DNA from: Azophilus sp965215035
GTDB lineage: Bacteria > Pseudomonadota > Gammaproteobacteria > Pseudomonadales > Azotimanducaceae
Length of the DNA stretch: 64,000 nucleotides
Assembly: GCA_965215035.1 (NCBI GenBank)
Contig: OZ244040.1
Coordinates: 3,782,001-3,846,000, forward strand
Direction: 5' to 3'
Positions 25,498 to 34,443 of the stretch are shown here, one piece after another. Made by a program: the position numbers and the translations under genes. How positions within the stretch are numbered: position 1 is the stretch's first letter; every line of letters begins with the position of its first letter. The notes beneath the pieces are model-generated. The model had not been told where the DNA came from. It made no database searches and was given only the letters and a program-made list of their open reading frames with translations.

Positions 25498-26906
25498 AGC
25501 GCAAACGCCGCGCGCAATTCGCGCCCGTGTGCCCTAAGCGCCAGCAACAGGTCGCGCTGGCGCCCCTCGGCGGTTCCGAACAACGCGGCAACTTCCTGCT
25601 CGTAGCGCCTAAGCGTGCGCCAGGGCGCATCGTCGGCACCCAGCTTGGCGCGCACCCAGGCGTGCCACTGTTCCCGCTCCGCGCTATCTTGCCAGTCGTT
25701 AAAAGCACGCGCCTTCAGGCGCGCCGCTAGGGGCTGCAGGCGCTCATCCCGGTAGTCAAGATGCACCCATTGGCCAGCGGCAAGTTTGGCGTTGAAGCGC
25801 GCACAAAGGTGCCTGTCCTCTTCCCGCAGGAAGCCATCGTAGAGCGCCGCATCCACATCCGGCACCGGCGCCACGGGGCCGCGCGCGAAGACCCGGCGAA
25901 TCTTCCCGGCAATGCGAGCTTCGCGCAGGCACTGCATGCGCCGTTCGGCCAGGGCATGATCGAACTGCAATCGTTCGGCGGACTTCGCGCTGACGACATT
26001 CGCCTTTGCGACGAAGGGGCACTTGTTGATGCGAATCTCCTTCAGCGGTGGACGCAACGGCGCATCCCGCGTGAATAGCGCCTCCCGAAGCTGTTCCTCG
26101 GGCCAGTCGATGAGCATTTCCACCTCTTCGGCGAGGTCGGCCACGATGATGGAGTTGCTGTTCTCCGGGTGCCGGCAGATCGACATGATCGGGGCACAAC
26201 CCCGCCGGTGGCGCGGGTACATGCCCGATACGTGCACGCAGAGCCGCGCTCCGTAGGGTTCCAGCAGGCCAAGCACCTGCCTTTTGAAGCGGTGCCCGAA
26301 GTGATAGGCGAACAGTTTTGGCTGCCGGTCCTTGATCAGGCGGGCGAGTGCTAAGGTGGCCCGCACGTCGGCCCGCGCATCGTGCGGGTGACGCTGGTCC
26401 AGCCCGTTCGCGGCCGCCAGCGCTTCCAGACTGTAGACGGGCAGCCCGTCGCCGTCGACGGGCCACTCGATGCCCTCCGGGCGCAGCGCACCGGCGGCCC
26501 GCACCAGGTCGATGATGTCCCACCGCGAGTTGCCGTTTTGCCACTCCCGGGCATAGGGGTCCATCAGGTTGCGGTACAGGCCGTGCCGTATGAACTCGTC
26601 GTCGAACCGCAGGTTGTTGTAGCCGACGACACAGGTTCCCGGCTCGGAGAACAGTTGGTTGATGCGGCCGAGCGCCCGCCATTCCGAGATACCCTCGCGT
26701 TGGGCGAGCTGCGGGGTAATGCCCGTTACCAGCGTGGCATCGACATCCGGCAGTACATCGTCGGGCAGGTGGATATAGGTGCTGAATTCATCGCCAACTT
26801 CCTGCAGATCGGGGCCGGTGCGCAATCCGGCGAACTGCACAATTCGGTCCCAGCGCGGTTCCCGGCCGGAAGTCTCCAGGTCATACCAATAGAATGTATC
26901 GGGCAA
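25494..26906 (-). CDS. sbcB: Exodeoxyribonuclease I
   Basis: A 470-residue protein, close to the E. coli length of 475. It digests single-stranded DNA 3' to 5' in recombination and mismatch repair. The DEDDh exonuclease core starts YDLETSG (Asp9, Glu11) with GYNNLRFDDEFIR and HDARADVRATLALARLIK carrying the later metal ligands and histidine. The SH3-like and C-terminal helical parts follow (NKCPFVAKANVVS). The ATG at 26906 is the natural start. It is followed by a transporter with a four-base overlap, an unusual partner for sbcB. Confidence 0.95.
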   Translation of the reverse strand: MPDTFYWYDLETSGREPRWDRIVQFAGLRTGPDLQEVGDEFSTYIHLPDDVLPDVDATLVTGITPQLAQREGISEWRALGRINQLFSEPGTCVVGYNNLRFDDEFIRHGLYRNLMDPYAREWQNGNSRWDIIDLVRAAGALRPEGIEWPVDGDGLPVYSLEALAAANGLDQRHPHDARADVRATLALARLIKDRQPKLFAYHFGHRFKRQVLGLLEPYGARLCVHVSGMYPRHRRGCAPIMSICRHPENSNSIIVADLAEEVEMLIDWPEEQLREALFTRDAPLRPPLKEIRINKCPFVAKANVVSAKSAERLQFDHALAERRMQCLREARIAGKIRRVFARGPVAPVPDVDAALYDGFLREEDRHLCARFNAKLAAGQWVHLDYRDERLQPLAARLKARAFNDWQDSAEREQWHAWVRAKLGADDAPWRTLRRYEQEVAALFGTAEGRQRDLLLALRAHGRELRAAFAL

Positions 26907-26980
26907 GGCATCCTCCCAAAACTAGCGCCCGCAACCGGGGGCACAGGGCACCCGCCCGTATTCTCGCATTGTTGCCCTGT

Positions 26981-27083
26981 TACCTCACCCGCCGGAGAAG
27001 CCCATCGGCAACGGAGCACCGGATGTCGTCCGAGCTGGCCGCGAACCCTGTACCTCACCCGCTGGAGAAGCCCATCGGCAGCT
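26981..27083. repeat. Paired direct repeat, period 70 bp
   Basis: ACCTCACCCGCYGGAGAAGC plus CCATCGGCA occurs at 26981-27009 and 27051-27079, with only C/T and A/G changes. It lies upstream of sbcB, in a 480-bp gap that also contains a TGTGTCCATG motif (about 27087-27110, shared with 29947-30049) and an IS256 remnant. Confidence 0.75.
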
Positions 27084-27206
27084 CACGCTAGGCTCGATGT
27101 GTCCATGGAACCGCCACAATTGGAAGTACTGTGCCGATTTATGTGCAAAAGATTGGCGGTCATGCTGTGCTTCATCCAGTCACCACAGCATCAGAGGCAC
27201 ACAGCG

Positions 27207-27380
27207 ATGACCACCACCGCCAATCGTAGCCCTTCTCGAAGACGATGAAGACCGGCTGCGGACCCTGCTCCAGGAGCTCTTACAAGAGTTTCTGGAGCAG
27301 GAAATGGGCAACGGCGCGTCGGCGGGAGTTGCTGAAAGCCCAGAACCCCGCTGGCAAGGCTGCTTGATCTGTGTTAAGCA
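27207..27380 (+). pseudogene. IS256-family transposase, 5' remnant
   Basis: ATG 27207 begins TTTANRS and, after a one-base frameshift near 27231, continues LEDDEDRLRTLLQELLQE, FLEQEMGNGA. That is the conserved start of IS256/mutator-type transposases (DEDRLR.L..EL.QEFLE.EM...LGA). It breaks off after about 50 codons and runs into the acyltransferase gene. No catalytic domain and no second end are visible nearby. Confidence 0.6.
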
Positions 27381-27386
27381 ACGGGC

Positions 27387-28265
27387 ATGGGCTGGCTAAG
27401 GGCGGGGCTGTCGTTGTGTTTCCTACTGGTGAACACGGTTTTTGTATGCGTGCCGCTCTTTGCGATGGCCCTGCTGCGCGTACCGCTATCGGGCACCTGG
27501 CGCAGTGCCCTGACCCGGCGCATGGATGGCATCATCGACCTCTGGGTATCCGGCAATCGCTTGCTGATGCGGACGTTGCGGCTGGTCGATCTACAAATCG
27601 ACTGGCCGGCGGCATCGTTGCACCGCCACCAATGGTATGTGGTGGTGTGCAATCATCAGAGCTGGGTGGACATTCTGCTGCTGCAGGATGCGTTTCTTGG
27701 GGCCGTTCCACCGCTCAAGTTCTTCACCAAGCGCGAACTCATCTGGCTGCCCCTGGCCGGCCCCGCCATGTACGTACTGGGGTTTCCATACGTCAGGCGC
27801 GCCGGCAAGGCCGAAATCGCGGCCAACCCGGCGCTAAGATACGCGGACCGGGACAGCACGCTGGCCGCCTGTGCCGGGTTTCGCAACCACCCGACCAGCG
27901 TGCTCATCTTCCTTGAGGGCACGCGCTTCACCGACGCCAAACGCATCGTCCGGCACAGCCGTTTCAAGCATCTGTTGAATCCCCGCATCGGCGGCCTCGG
28001 CTACGTGCTAAGCGGCCTCCAGGACGAACTGCGGCATATGATCGACGTAACCATCGCCTATCCCGGTGGCCCGCCGACATTCTTGGAGTTCCTGCAGGGC
28101 AGGTGCCGCCGCGCGCAGATGACCATTCGGGCCGTGGCATTGGATAGCACCGTGCGCTCCGCACAGCCGCAAAGGCAGCGCAAGGCACTGTTGCCGTTGG
28201 TGGAAGGGCTTTGGCGGGCCAAGGATGAACGGTTAATGGCCTATGGGAGACCACCCGCCGCCTAA
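27387..28265 (+). CDS. PlsC-family acyltransferase (YihG-like)
   Basis: A 292-residue membrane acyltransferase that would transfer a fatty acid to lysophosphatidate or a related acceptor. An N-terminal helix pair (about 7-32) precedes the catalytic motif NHQSWVD (His90, Asp95), the block FFTKRELIWLPLAGPAMYVLGFPYVRR and motif III FLEGTR (175-180). The internal FKHLLNPRIGGLGYVL and length fit the YihG/LCLAT1-like branch rather than PlsC proper. ATG 27387 is used. It ends four bases into the convergent coiled-coil gene. Confidence 0.9.
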   Translation: MGWLRAGLSLCFLLVNTVFVCVPLFAMALLRVPLSGTWRSALTRRMDGIIDLWVSGNRLLMRTLRLVDLQIDWPAASLHRHQWYVVVCNHQSWVDILLLQDAFLGAVPPLKFFTKRELIWLPLAGPAMYVLGFPYVRRAGKAEIAANPALRYADRDSTLAACAGFRNHPTSVLIFLEGTRFTDAKRIVRHSRFKHLLNPRIGGLGYVLSGLQDELRHMIDVTIAYPGGPPTFLEFLQGRCRRAQMTIRAVALDSTVRSAQPQRQRKALLPLVEGLWRAKDERLMAYGRPPAA

Positions 28266-28999
28266 GGGGTGGAGGTGGAGCGCAAGGCGTCCAAGCGCTG
28301 CTCGATATCCACGAGCCTGGTGTTGAACTGTCGCCGGTAGGAGTCGATGGCGGCGATGGCCTGCTCGTGCTCCTCGATGGTGCCGCTCATGCCCGCAATG
28401 GTCTGCGCGGCGGTATTCACCTTGTCCACCAGATCGCGCTGCCCGCGCAACACCTGCCGCAGTTGCAATTCGACCGCCGCCAACTGGTCGGCAACCTCCT
28501 GTTGCCGGCCGAGCGCCTGCTCGTGGCGCGCCACCGAACTCTTCAGCGACTTGTCGGTGGATTCCAGGGCATCAATGGTCGCCTTGTGAGACCGCAGCGC
28601 CCGCTGGTTGTCCTGAATCCACTGCTTGTTGCGCTCGTTGGAAATCGCCCACAGCTTCCTAATCTCCGATTCCCAGAAGTCTATCTGCTCGCCGGTCTGT
28701 GCATCGGTTTCGCTGATCACCTCATCCGTCATGCGTAGCCGTTCCTCCAACGCCTCGATGCGGGTCTTGGCGTCGGCCATGGCGCGCTGTTCCTCGGTGA
28801 GCAGCCGCTGCTGGTTGGCGATGAACCACCCCGCTACCGCAAGCCCCACGGCCAACGACACGACCGTCACCACCAGCACCACCCCAACACCGCCCCTGCG
28901 ACCGCCACCACCATCGCGCCGCCGGGTGGCGGTTGGGGTGCGGCGGCGCGCGTCTTCGGGCGCTGCGGAAATGCTCGGGGTTTGCGGATGCTCCGACAT
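28262..28999 (-). CDS. Membrane-anchored coiled-coil protein
   Basis: A 245-residue protein: a basic, proline- and arginine-rich N-terminus, one membrane helix (about 38-61, GVVLVVTVVSLAVGLAVAGWFI), then a long periplasmic heptad-rich coiled coil (QQRLLTEEQRAMADAKTRIEALEERL onward). DFWESEIRKLWAISNERNKQWI is a distinctive block I have seen only in uncharacterised gammaproteobacterial proteins. Function unknown. It converges on the acyltransferase with a four-base overlap. Confidence 0.7.
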   Translation of the reverse strand: MSEHPQTPSISAAPEDARRRTPTATRRRDGGGGRRGGVGVVLVVTVVSLAVGLAVAGWFIANQQRLLTEEQRAMADAKTRIEALEERLRMTDEVISETDAQTGEQIDFWESEIRKLWAISNERNKQWIQDNQRALRSHKATIDALESTDKSLKSSVARHEQALGRQQEVADQLAAVELQLRQVLRGQRDLVDKVNTAAQTIAGMSGTIEEHEQAIAAIDSYRRQFNTRLVDIEQRLDALRSTSTP

Positions 29000-29172
29000 G
29001 AATCAATCCTTGCTCACCGAACCCGGGGCACCAGCGCCCGGCCACACATCAAAAGCCGCATGGGGCACTTCAGTTTGGCGCGGGCATCGCCGGTGGTGAA
29101 ACCTCAGAATGCCTACGACATATCATAGGTGAGACGACACCAGCGCGGCGGCCCCACGCCGGGCCCACCCGC

Positions 29173-29829
29173 CTATAGAATTTGCACCAGTCCCCACAGC
29201 ACCAGAATCAACACAAACCCGCTGACGATGACGCCGCGTACCGAGGCAATGGGGCCGGGCTTGCCGAAGATTGCGTTGATTTCCAAGGCCGCGATGACGA
29301 CCACGGCGGCGATGAGGGCGGTCATTTCGCTCATCATGCTGCCGTTCGGCAGATGCGCACTGGAACCCATGAAGTACAACATGGGAATGGAAAACAGCGT
29401 ATTCGTGCGCGACGCGAGTGCCGCCTTGGGCGCCGCCGCAGCCGCCTCGGGCAGGGCTTCGCCGCCGCCCTTGATCTGTTCGTTGGACGCGATCAGTATC
29501 TTCTGATTGGGCCAGATGATCAGCCACACGTTCAGGAACATCAGGATGGCCATCACGGAACCGATAGCGATATCGACCGTCGCCGCCATGCCCCGCAGGT
29601 AGAGCATGAGCAGCCCGGTCAGCAGGGTGAGCACCGCCGCCCAGCGGAACCACCAGAGCGCCCGGGGCACCAGCTTGGTGAACGCGTCGGTGCGCGCGCC
29701 GGCATCGGCCTCCTTGAAATACTCGGTTTGCACGAAGTTGAAGTAATAGAGCAAGCCGATCCAAGTGATACCCGCTAGGAAGTGCCCCCACCTGGCCAAG
29801 TAATCGATGATCATTTCCGTCCCGGACAT
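29173..29829 (-). CDS. Urate hydroxylase PuuD-like membrane protein
   Basis: A 218-residue protein with about five to six membrane helices, starting IDYLARWGHFLAGITWIGLLYYFNFVQTEYF, the signature of the membrane domain of PuuD-type urate oxidases. VWLIIWPNQKILIASNEQIKGG and the C-terminal helices match, but there is no cytochrome c domain, so urate oxidation is not assured. ATG 29829 is chosen because GGAGGGAACT precedes it; the ATG at 29841 would put that ribosome-binding site inside the gene. Confidence 0.75.
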   Translation of the reverse strand: MSGTEMIIDYLARWGHFLAGITWIGLLYYFNFVQTEYFKEADAGARTDAFTKLVPRALWWFRWAAVLTLLTGLLMLYLRGMAATVDIAIGSVMAILMFLNVWLIIWPNQKILIASNEQIKGGGEALPEAAAAAPKAALASRTNTLFSIPMLYFMGSSAHLPNGSMMSEMTALIAAVVVIAALEINAIFGKPGPIASVRGVIVSGFVLILVLWGLVQIL

Positions 29830-29946
29830 AGTTCCCTCCATGTCGGTTTATGCTTTGCGGTAATTCGAGCCATTGCAGCCTCACGGGGAAATATATCGCG
29901 GCTCTGCGGCCATTGCGAGTGCTAGGGCACTGCCGCGGCGGCTCCG

Positions 29947-30049
29947 GCTAGGCTCGGTGTGTCCATGAAACCCCACATAGATGGTCGTGTCCATGCCGGG
30001 CCTCTGCGCGGCAACTCCCGCTAGGCTCGGTGTGTCCATGAAACTGCCA
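29947..30049. repeat. Paired direct repeat, period 73 bp
   Basis: GCTAGGCTCGGTGTGTCCAT plus GAAAC occurs at 29947-29972 and 30020-30045, and the similarity extends left through GCGGC--CTCC. A third, diverged copy (GCTAGGCTCGATGTGTCCAT) is at about 27088-27107. Because the third copy sits just upstream of the IS256 remnant, these could be solo ends of a lost IS. Confidence 0.75.
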
Positions 30050-30229
30050 TAATCGAACGCCCAAATCGACCGAATCGCCGTGCAATCGAGCTGCAAACTC
30101 GGCATTGGGCGCCAACGGGAGTTGCTGGCACCTCCGATTAGGTCCGAGGTGCTCGCCAGAAACGGTCGCGCTGCCCCCATCAGATACGATATGTATTTGA
30201 TTTTATGAATAAAGTAAGGATTTTTGACA

Positions 30230-30310
30230 GTGTATCAGTTTGCATCCCGGCCCTGCCGAATCACCTGTATGCCTTGCCCTTGCTGGATCCACAGATTCAA
30301 ACTGATACAC
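30230..30310. repeat. MITE-like element family A, copy 3 (inverted)
   Basis: An 81-bp element with perfect 13-bp inverted ends, GTGTATCAGTTTG (30230-30242) and CAAACTGATACAC (30298-30310). Its reverse complement aligns without gaps to copy 2. It has the best-preserved ends of the three and so may be the youngest copy. Confidence 0.82.
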
Positions 30311-30371
30311 CACCCGATTGTCTTGCGGGCTCTGAATGAGACGTGCGGCGACTTGTGTGGAGCCCACCTAG

Positions 30372-30398
30372 AAAAACCCCGGCCGAAGCCGGGGTTTT
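30372..30398 (-). terminator. Rho-independent terminator of groESL
   Basis: ACCCCGGC-CGAA-GCCGGGGT forms an eight- to nine-pair GC-rich hairpin with a tetraloop. On the minus strand it ends in a run of five T. It begins 28 bp after the groEL stop. The A/T tracts on both sides would let it act in both directions. Confidence 0.88.
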
Positions 30399-30425
30399 CA
30401 AAGTTGCTTACGCGGTGGACTTGGC

Positions 30426-32069
<1,644 letters not shown>

Positions 32070-32133
32070 TGCTTGTTCCTCTTAGTGGTTCAATTGCGTC
32101 ATGTGGGGGCTTGCGCCCCGTTCAGGGCTGCTG

Positions 32134-32424
32134 TCAGTCTTCCAGCACGCCGAAGATTTCGCTCTCGCCGAGGATGAGCAGCTCTTCGCCATCGATCTTC
32201 ACGGTGTTGCCGCCGTATTGTCCGAAGATCACCCTGTCGCCCACCTTGACATCCGCGGGACGGACCTCGCCGTTGTCCAGTAACTTGCCCGGGCCAACCG
32301 CCAGCACTTCGCCTTGCGACGGTTTCTCCGTCGCGGAATCCGGTAGCACGATGCCGCCGGCGGTGGTGGTCTCTTCGTCCAGCCGACGCACGACAACGCG
32401 ATCATGTAGAGGTCGAATGTTCAT
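32134..32424 (-). CDS. groES: Co-chaperonin GroES
   Basis: A 96-residue, full-length GroES. NIRPLHDRVVVRR opens the beta barrel; the mobile loop ETTTAGGIVLPDSA contains the GroEL-binding GGIVL. GEVLAVGPGK and GDRVIFGQYGGNTVK follow. ATG 32424 has GGGAG ten bases upstream. The long upstream frame in this reading phase is leader, not protein. First gene of the heat-shock operon. Confidence 0.97.
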   Translation of the reverse strand: MNIRPLHDRVVVRRLDEETTTAGGIVLPDSATEKPSQGEVLAVGPGKLLDNGEVRPADVKVGDRVIFGQYGGNTVKIDGEELLILGESEIFGVLED

Positions 32425-32507
32425 TGACTGATTTCTCCCATTTTCCTTGCTTCTCCCTTGTTCCCATGCTGGACAAGGGTCCATTTGTCCATGCTCGGAC
32501 ATACCCG

Positions 32508-32534
32508 TTAGCACTCTCTGATGGAGAGTGCTAA
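32508..32534 (-). promoter_or_regulatory. CIRCE operator (HrcA binding site)
   Basis: TTAGCACTC-N9-GAGTGCTAA is present without a single mismatch. It lies 83 bp before groES and just downstream of the predicted transcription start, where HrcA would block transcription at normal temperature. No hrcA gene lies in this window. Confidence 0.95.
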
Positions 32535-32551
32535 CCCGAAGGGCGGTAATG

Positions 32552-32577
32552 ATAGGGGCGATTTTTTGAGTTTCAAG
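32552..32577 (-). promoter_or_regulatory. Heat-shock promoter of groESL (sigma-32-like, overlapping sigma-70-like)
   Basis: On the minus strand CTTGAAA (32577-32571) and CCCCTAT (32558-32552) are separated by 12 bp, close to the sigma-32 consensus CTTGAAA/CCCCATNT. The same DNA also reads TTGAAA-N16-TATCAT, an acceptable sigma-70 promoter. The predicted start is a few bases before the CIRCE element. Confidence 0.7.
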
Positions 32578-32742
32578 CCCCCTGGGGCGATTTTGGGCGG
32601 GTGCCCGGTGGTGCCAGGTCAAGCTTACATCCATTGGGGGGATGATCTCCTCTGGCCGTTCGGAACTTCGTAGGCGCAAAGCACCTGCAAGTCCCTTTAT
32701 CATCGTGCTCCTGCGACCAGAAGCTGTAGCGGGGAATACTGG

Positions 32743-33054
32743 ATGCCCGACGCCCAGAGTCCCGAAGAACGGGTTTGGCAGGTGGTGGCAATGATTCCAC
32801 CCGGCAAGGTCGCCACCTACGGCCAGGTGGCGGCGCTGGCCGGCATGCCTGCCCACGCCCGCTTCGTCGGCCGGACCCTGGCCAACCTGCCACCCGGAAG
32901 CCGCCTGCCCTGGCACCGGGTGGTCAACGCCGGCCTCGCCATCTCGTTGCCCGAGGGCGGCGGCGGCCACCGCACGCAACGACAGCGCCTAGAACAGGAG
33001 GGCGTGGTATTCGTGGGCCGGCGTATCGTCCGAGGCTTTCGTTGGCAACCCTGA
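32743..33054 (+). CDS. Alkyltransferase-like (ATL) DNA-repair protein
   Basis: A 103-residue protein of the MGMT DNA-binding fold: PPGKVATYGQVAALAGMPAHARFVGRTLANLPP, then PWHRVVNAGLAISLP. In true O6-alkylguanine transferases the motif is PCHRV; here the acceptor cysteine is replaced by tryptophan, as in ATL proteins, which bind O6-alkylguanine, flip it and flag it for nucleotide excision repair. ATG 32743 is divergent from groES, 318 bp away, beyond the heat-shock promoter. Confidence 0.92.
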   Translation: MPDAQSPEERVWQVVAMIPPGKVATYGQVAALAGMPAHARFVGRTLANLPPGSRLPWHRVVNAGLAISLPEGGGGHRTQRQRLEQEGVVFVGRRIVRGFRWQP

Positions 33055-33066
33055 TGGCGGCAACGT

Positions 33067-33188
33067 CCGACTGGTCGGGGCGAACATCGCGGTCGGCTGG
33101 CCGGAACAAGGGCGGGGCGCGGTCTGCCTGGATCATTCCGAATTCATCCGCGGCGAACATCGCAGTCTGCTAGCCGGAACAAGGGCGC
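33067..33188. repeat. Paired direct repeat, period about 72 bp
   Basis: GGCGAACATCGC plus GTC-GCT-GCCGGAACAAGGGCG recurs at about 33079-33113 and 33152-33186, and the similarity extends left to TCCGA (33067 and 33138). It begins 13 bp after the ATL stop. The remaining space up to the kinase start (about 170 bp) contains no gene I can support. Confidence 0.72.
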
Positions 33189-33357
33189 GCCTCACCGCCG
33201 TAGGCCCTTCGGGCCCGGACACCTTCGGCACTGAACCGGCTCTTGCACCTTGGTTCGATGATTTCGCGGCACCTGCCCGAATTGAAATCCGCGGCGGTTT
33301 TCGTATGGTGGGCACATCCGCACCCGATCGGGAGAAGCAACCATCTCGACCCGACCA

Positions 33358-34443
33358 TTGCCGCCCATGCCCGAAGGCATCACCCCGGAGTGGCTGACGG
33401 AGGTATTGCGGGGCAACGGTGTTCTCGCCCAAGATGTCGCCATTACCCGGCTGCAGGTGGGCCAGGTCGGCGAGGGGGTAGGCATGATGAGCGAGTTGTC
33501 TCGCCTGATACCCTCCTACGACGGCGCAGCCGGCGGGGCACCCCGCTCCTTCATCGCCAAGTACCCGTCGCGGAACCCGACCAACCGGCAGGTCGCCATG
33601 AGCTACAACCTCTATGAGCGGGAGGTGCGCTATTTTGCCGAGCTCGACGCCCTGACCACCGCCAACTGCCCCGCCACCTACCTAACCGAGCTGGATGGTG
33701 ACAACTTCATCATCCTGATGGAGGACATGGGGGACTACCGGGTAGGCAACCAGATTGTCGGCGCGACCCTAGAAGAGGCTGAGCTGGCCATCGATGAGCT
33801 GGCCAAACTGCACGCCGCATTCTGGAACAGGGTGGATGCGATTTCCTGGATTCCCCATGTCTCCGGCAGCCAGCATGCCGCCAACATGTACACGGGCACC
33901 GAGGCGGGCTGGCCTGCCATGGTGTCGCTTTTTGGTGATTTCCTAACGGTGCCCGTCCTCGCCATGCGCACGGATTTCCAGGCCTCCATCGCGCCGCTGC
34001 AGGCCTACCTAGACCGGCCTCCCGTCACCCTGGCCCACGGCGACTTCCGCATGGAGAACTTCCTGTACGGCACCGAGCCCGGGCATCATCCCATGGCGAT
34101 ACTCGACTGGCAGGGGCCACTGCTGGGGCGCGGCATTCAGGATGTGTGCCTGCTGCTCGGCCAAAGCGCCCAGACCGGGGTGCGCCGCAGCCACGAGCAA
34201 GACCTGCTGGAACGCTACCTGGACGGCCTGGCGCAACTTGGCGTGACGGGCTATGGTTTCGACGAGGCCTGGGCCGACTACCGCCACGGCCACCTGTACA
34301 ACTGGGCCTATACCACGGTGGTTGCCGGGACGCTGGACGCGACCAACGAGCGCGGCTTCGCCTGGATGTCCCGGATGATCGCCCGCCAAGTGGCGACGAC
34401 GGAAGATCTGGGCCTGCTCGACCTGCTGCCGTTTACCGGCTAA
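33358..34443 (+). CDS. Phosphotransferase (APH/EcKL-like kinase fold)
   Basis: A 361-residue protein kinase-like small-molecule kinase. The catalytic loop is HGDFRMENF (His227, Asp229, Asn234) and the metal-binding aspartate is Asp250 in AILDWQ, where family members have D-F/W/Y-x. Upstream FIAKYP provides the ATP-binding lysine and YEREVRYF the pairing glutamate. Its relatives include aminoglycoside and ecdysteroid kinases and acyl-CoA dehydrogenase-associated proteins; the substrate is unknown. TTG 33358 or ATG 33367 is the start. It overlaps the end of the convergent permease gene by four bases. Confidence 0.82.
   Translation: MPPMPEGITPEWLTEVLRGNGVLAQDVAITRLQVGQVGEGVGMMSELSRLIPSYDGAAGGAPRSFIAKYPSRNPTNRQVAMSYNLYEREVRYFAELDALTTANCPATYLTELDGDNFIILMEDMGDYRVGNQIVGATLEEAELAIDELAKLHAAFWNRVDAISWIPHVSGSQHAANMYTGTEAGWPAMVSLFGDFLTVPVLAMRTDFQASIAPLQAYLDRPPVTLAHGDFRMENFLYGTEPGHHPMAILDWQGPLLGRGIQDVCLLLGQSAQTGVRRSHEQDLLERYLDGLAQLGVTGYGFDEAWADYRHGHLYNWAYTTVVAGTLDATNERGFAWMSRMIARQVATTEDLGLLDLLPFTG

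Larger units (their letters stand above)
29830..30371. other. Repeat-rich intergenic region
   Basis: About 540 bp between groEL and the PuuD-like gene, with no coding frame. It contains a paired repeat (29947-30049), an inverted pair GCAACTCCCG/CGGGAGTTGC at about 30011-30020 and 30117-30126, an AT-rich stretch at 30185-30228 unlike its surroundings, and MITE copy 3. It may be a landing site for several small elements. Confidence 0.5.
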
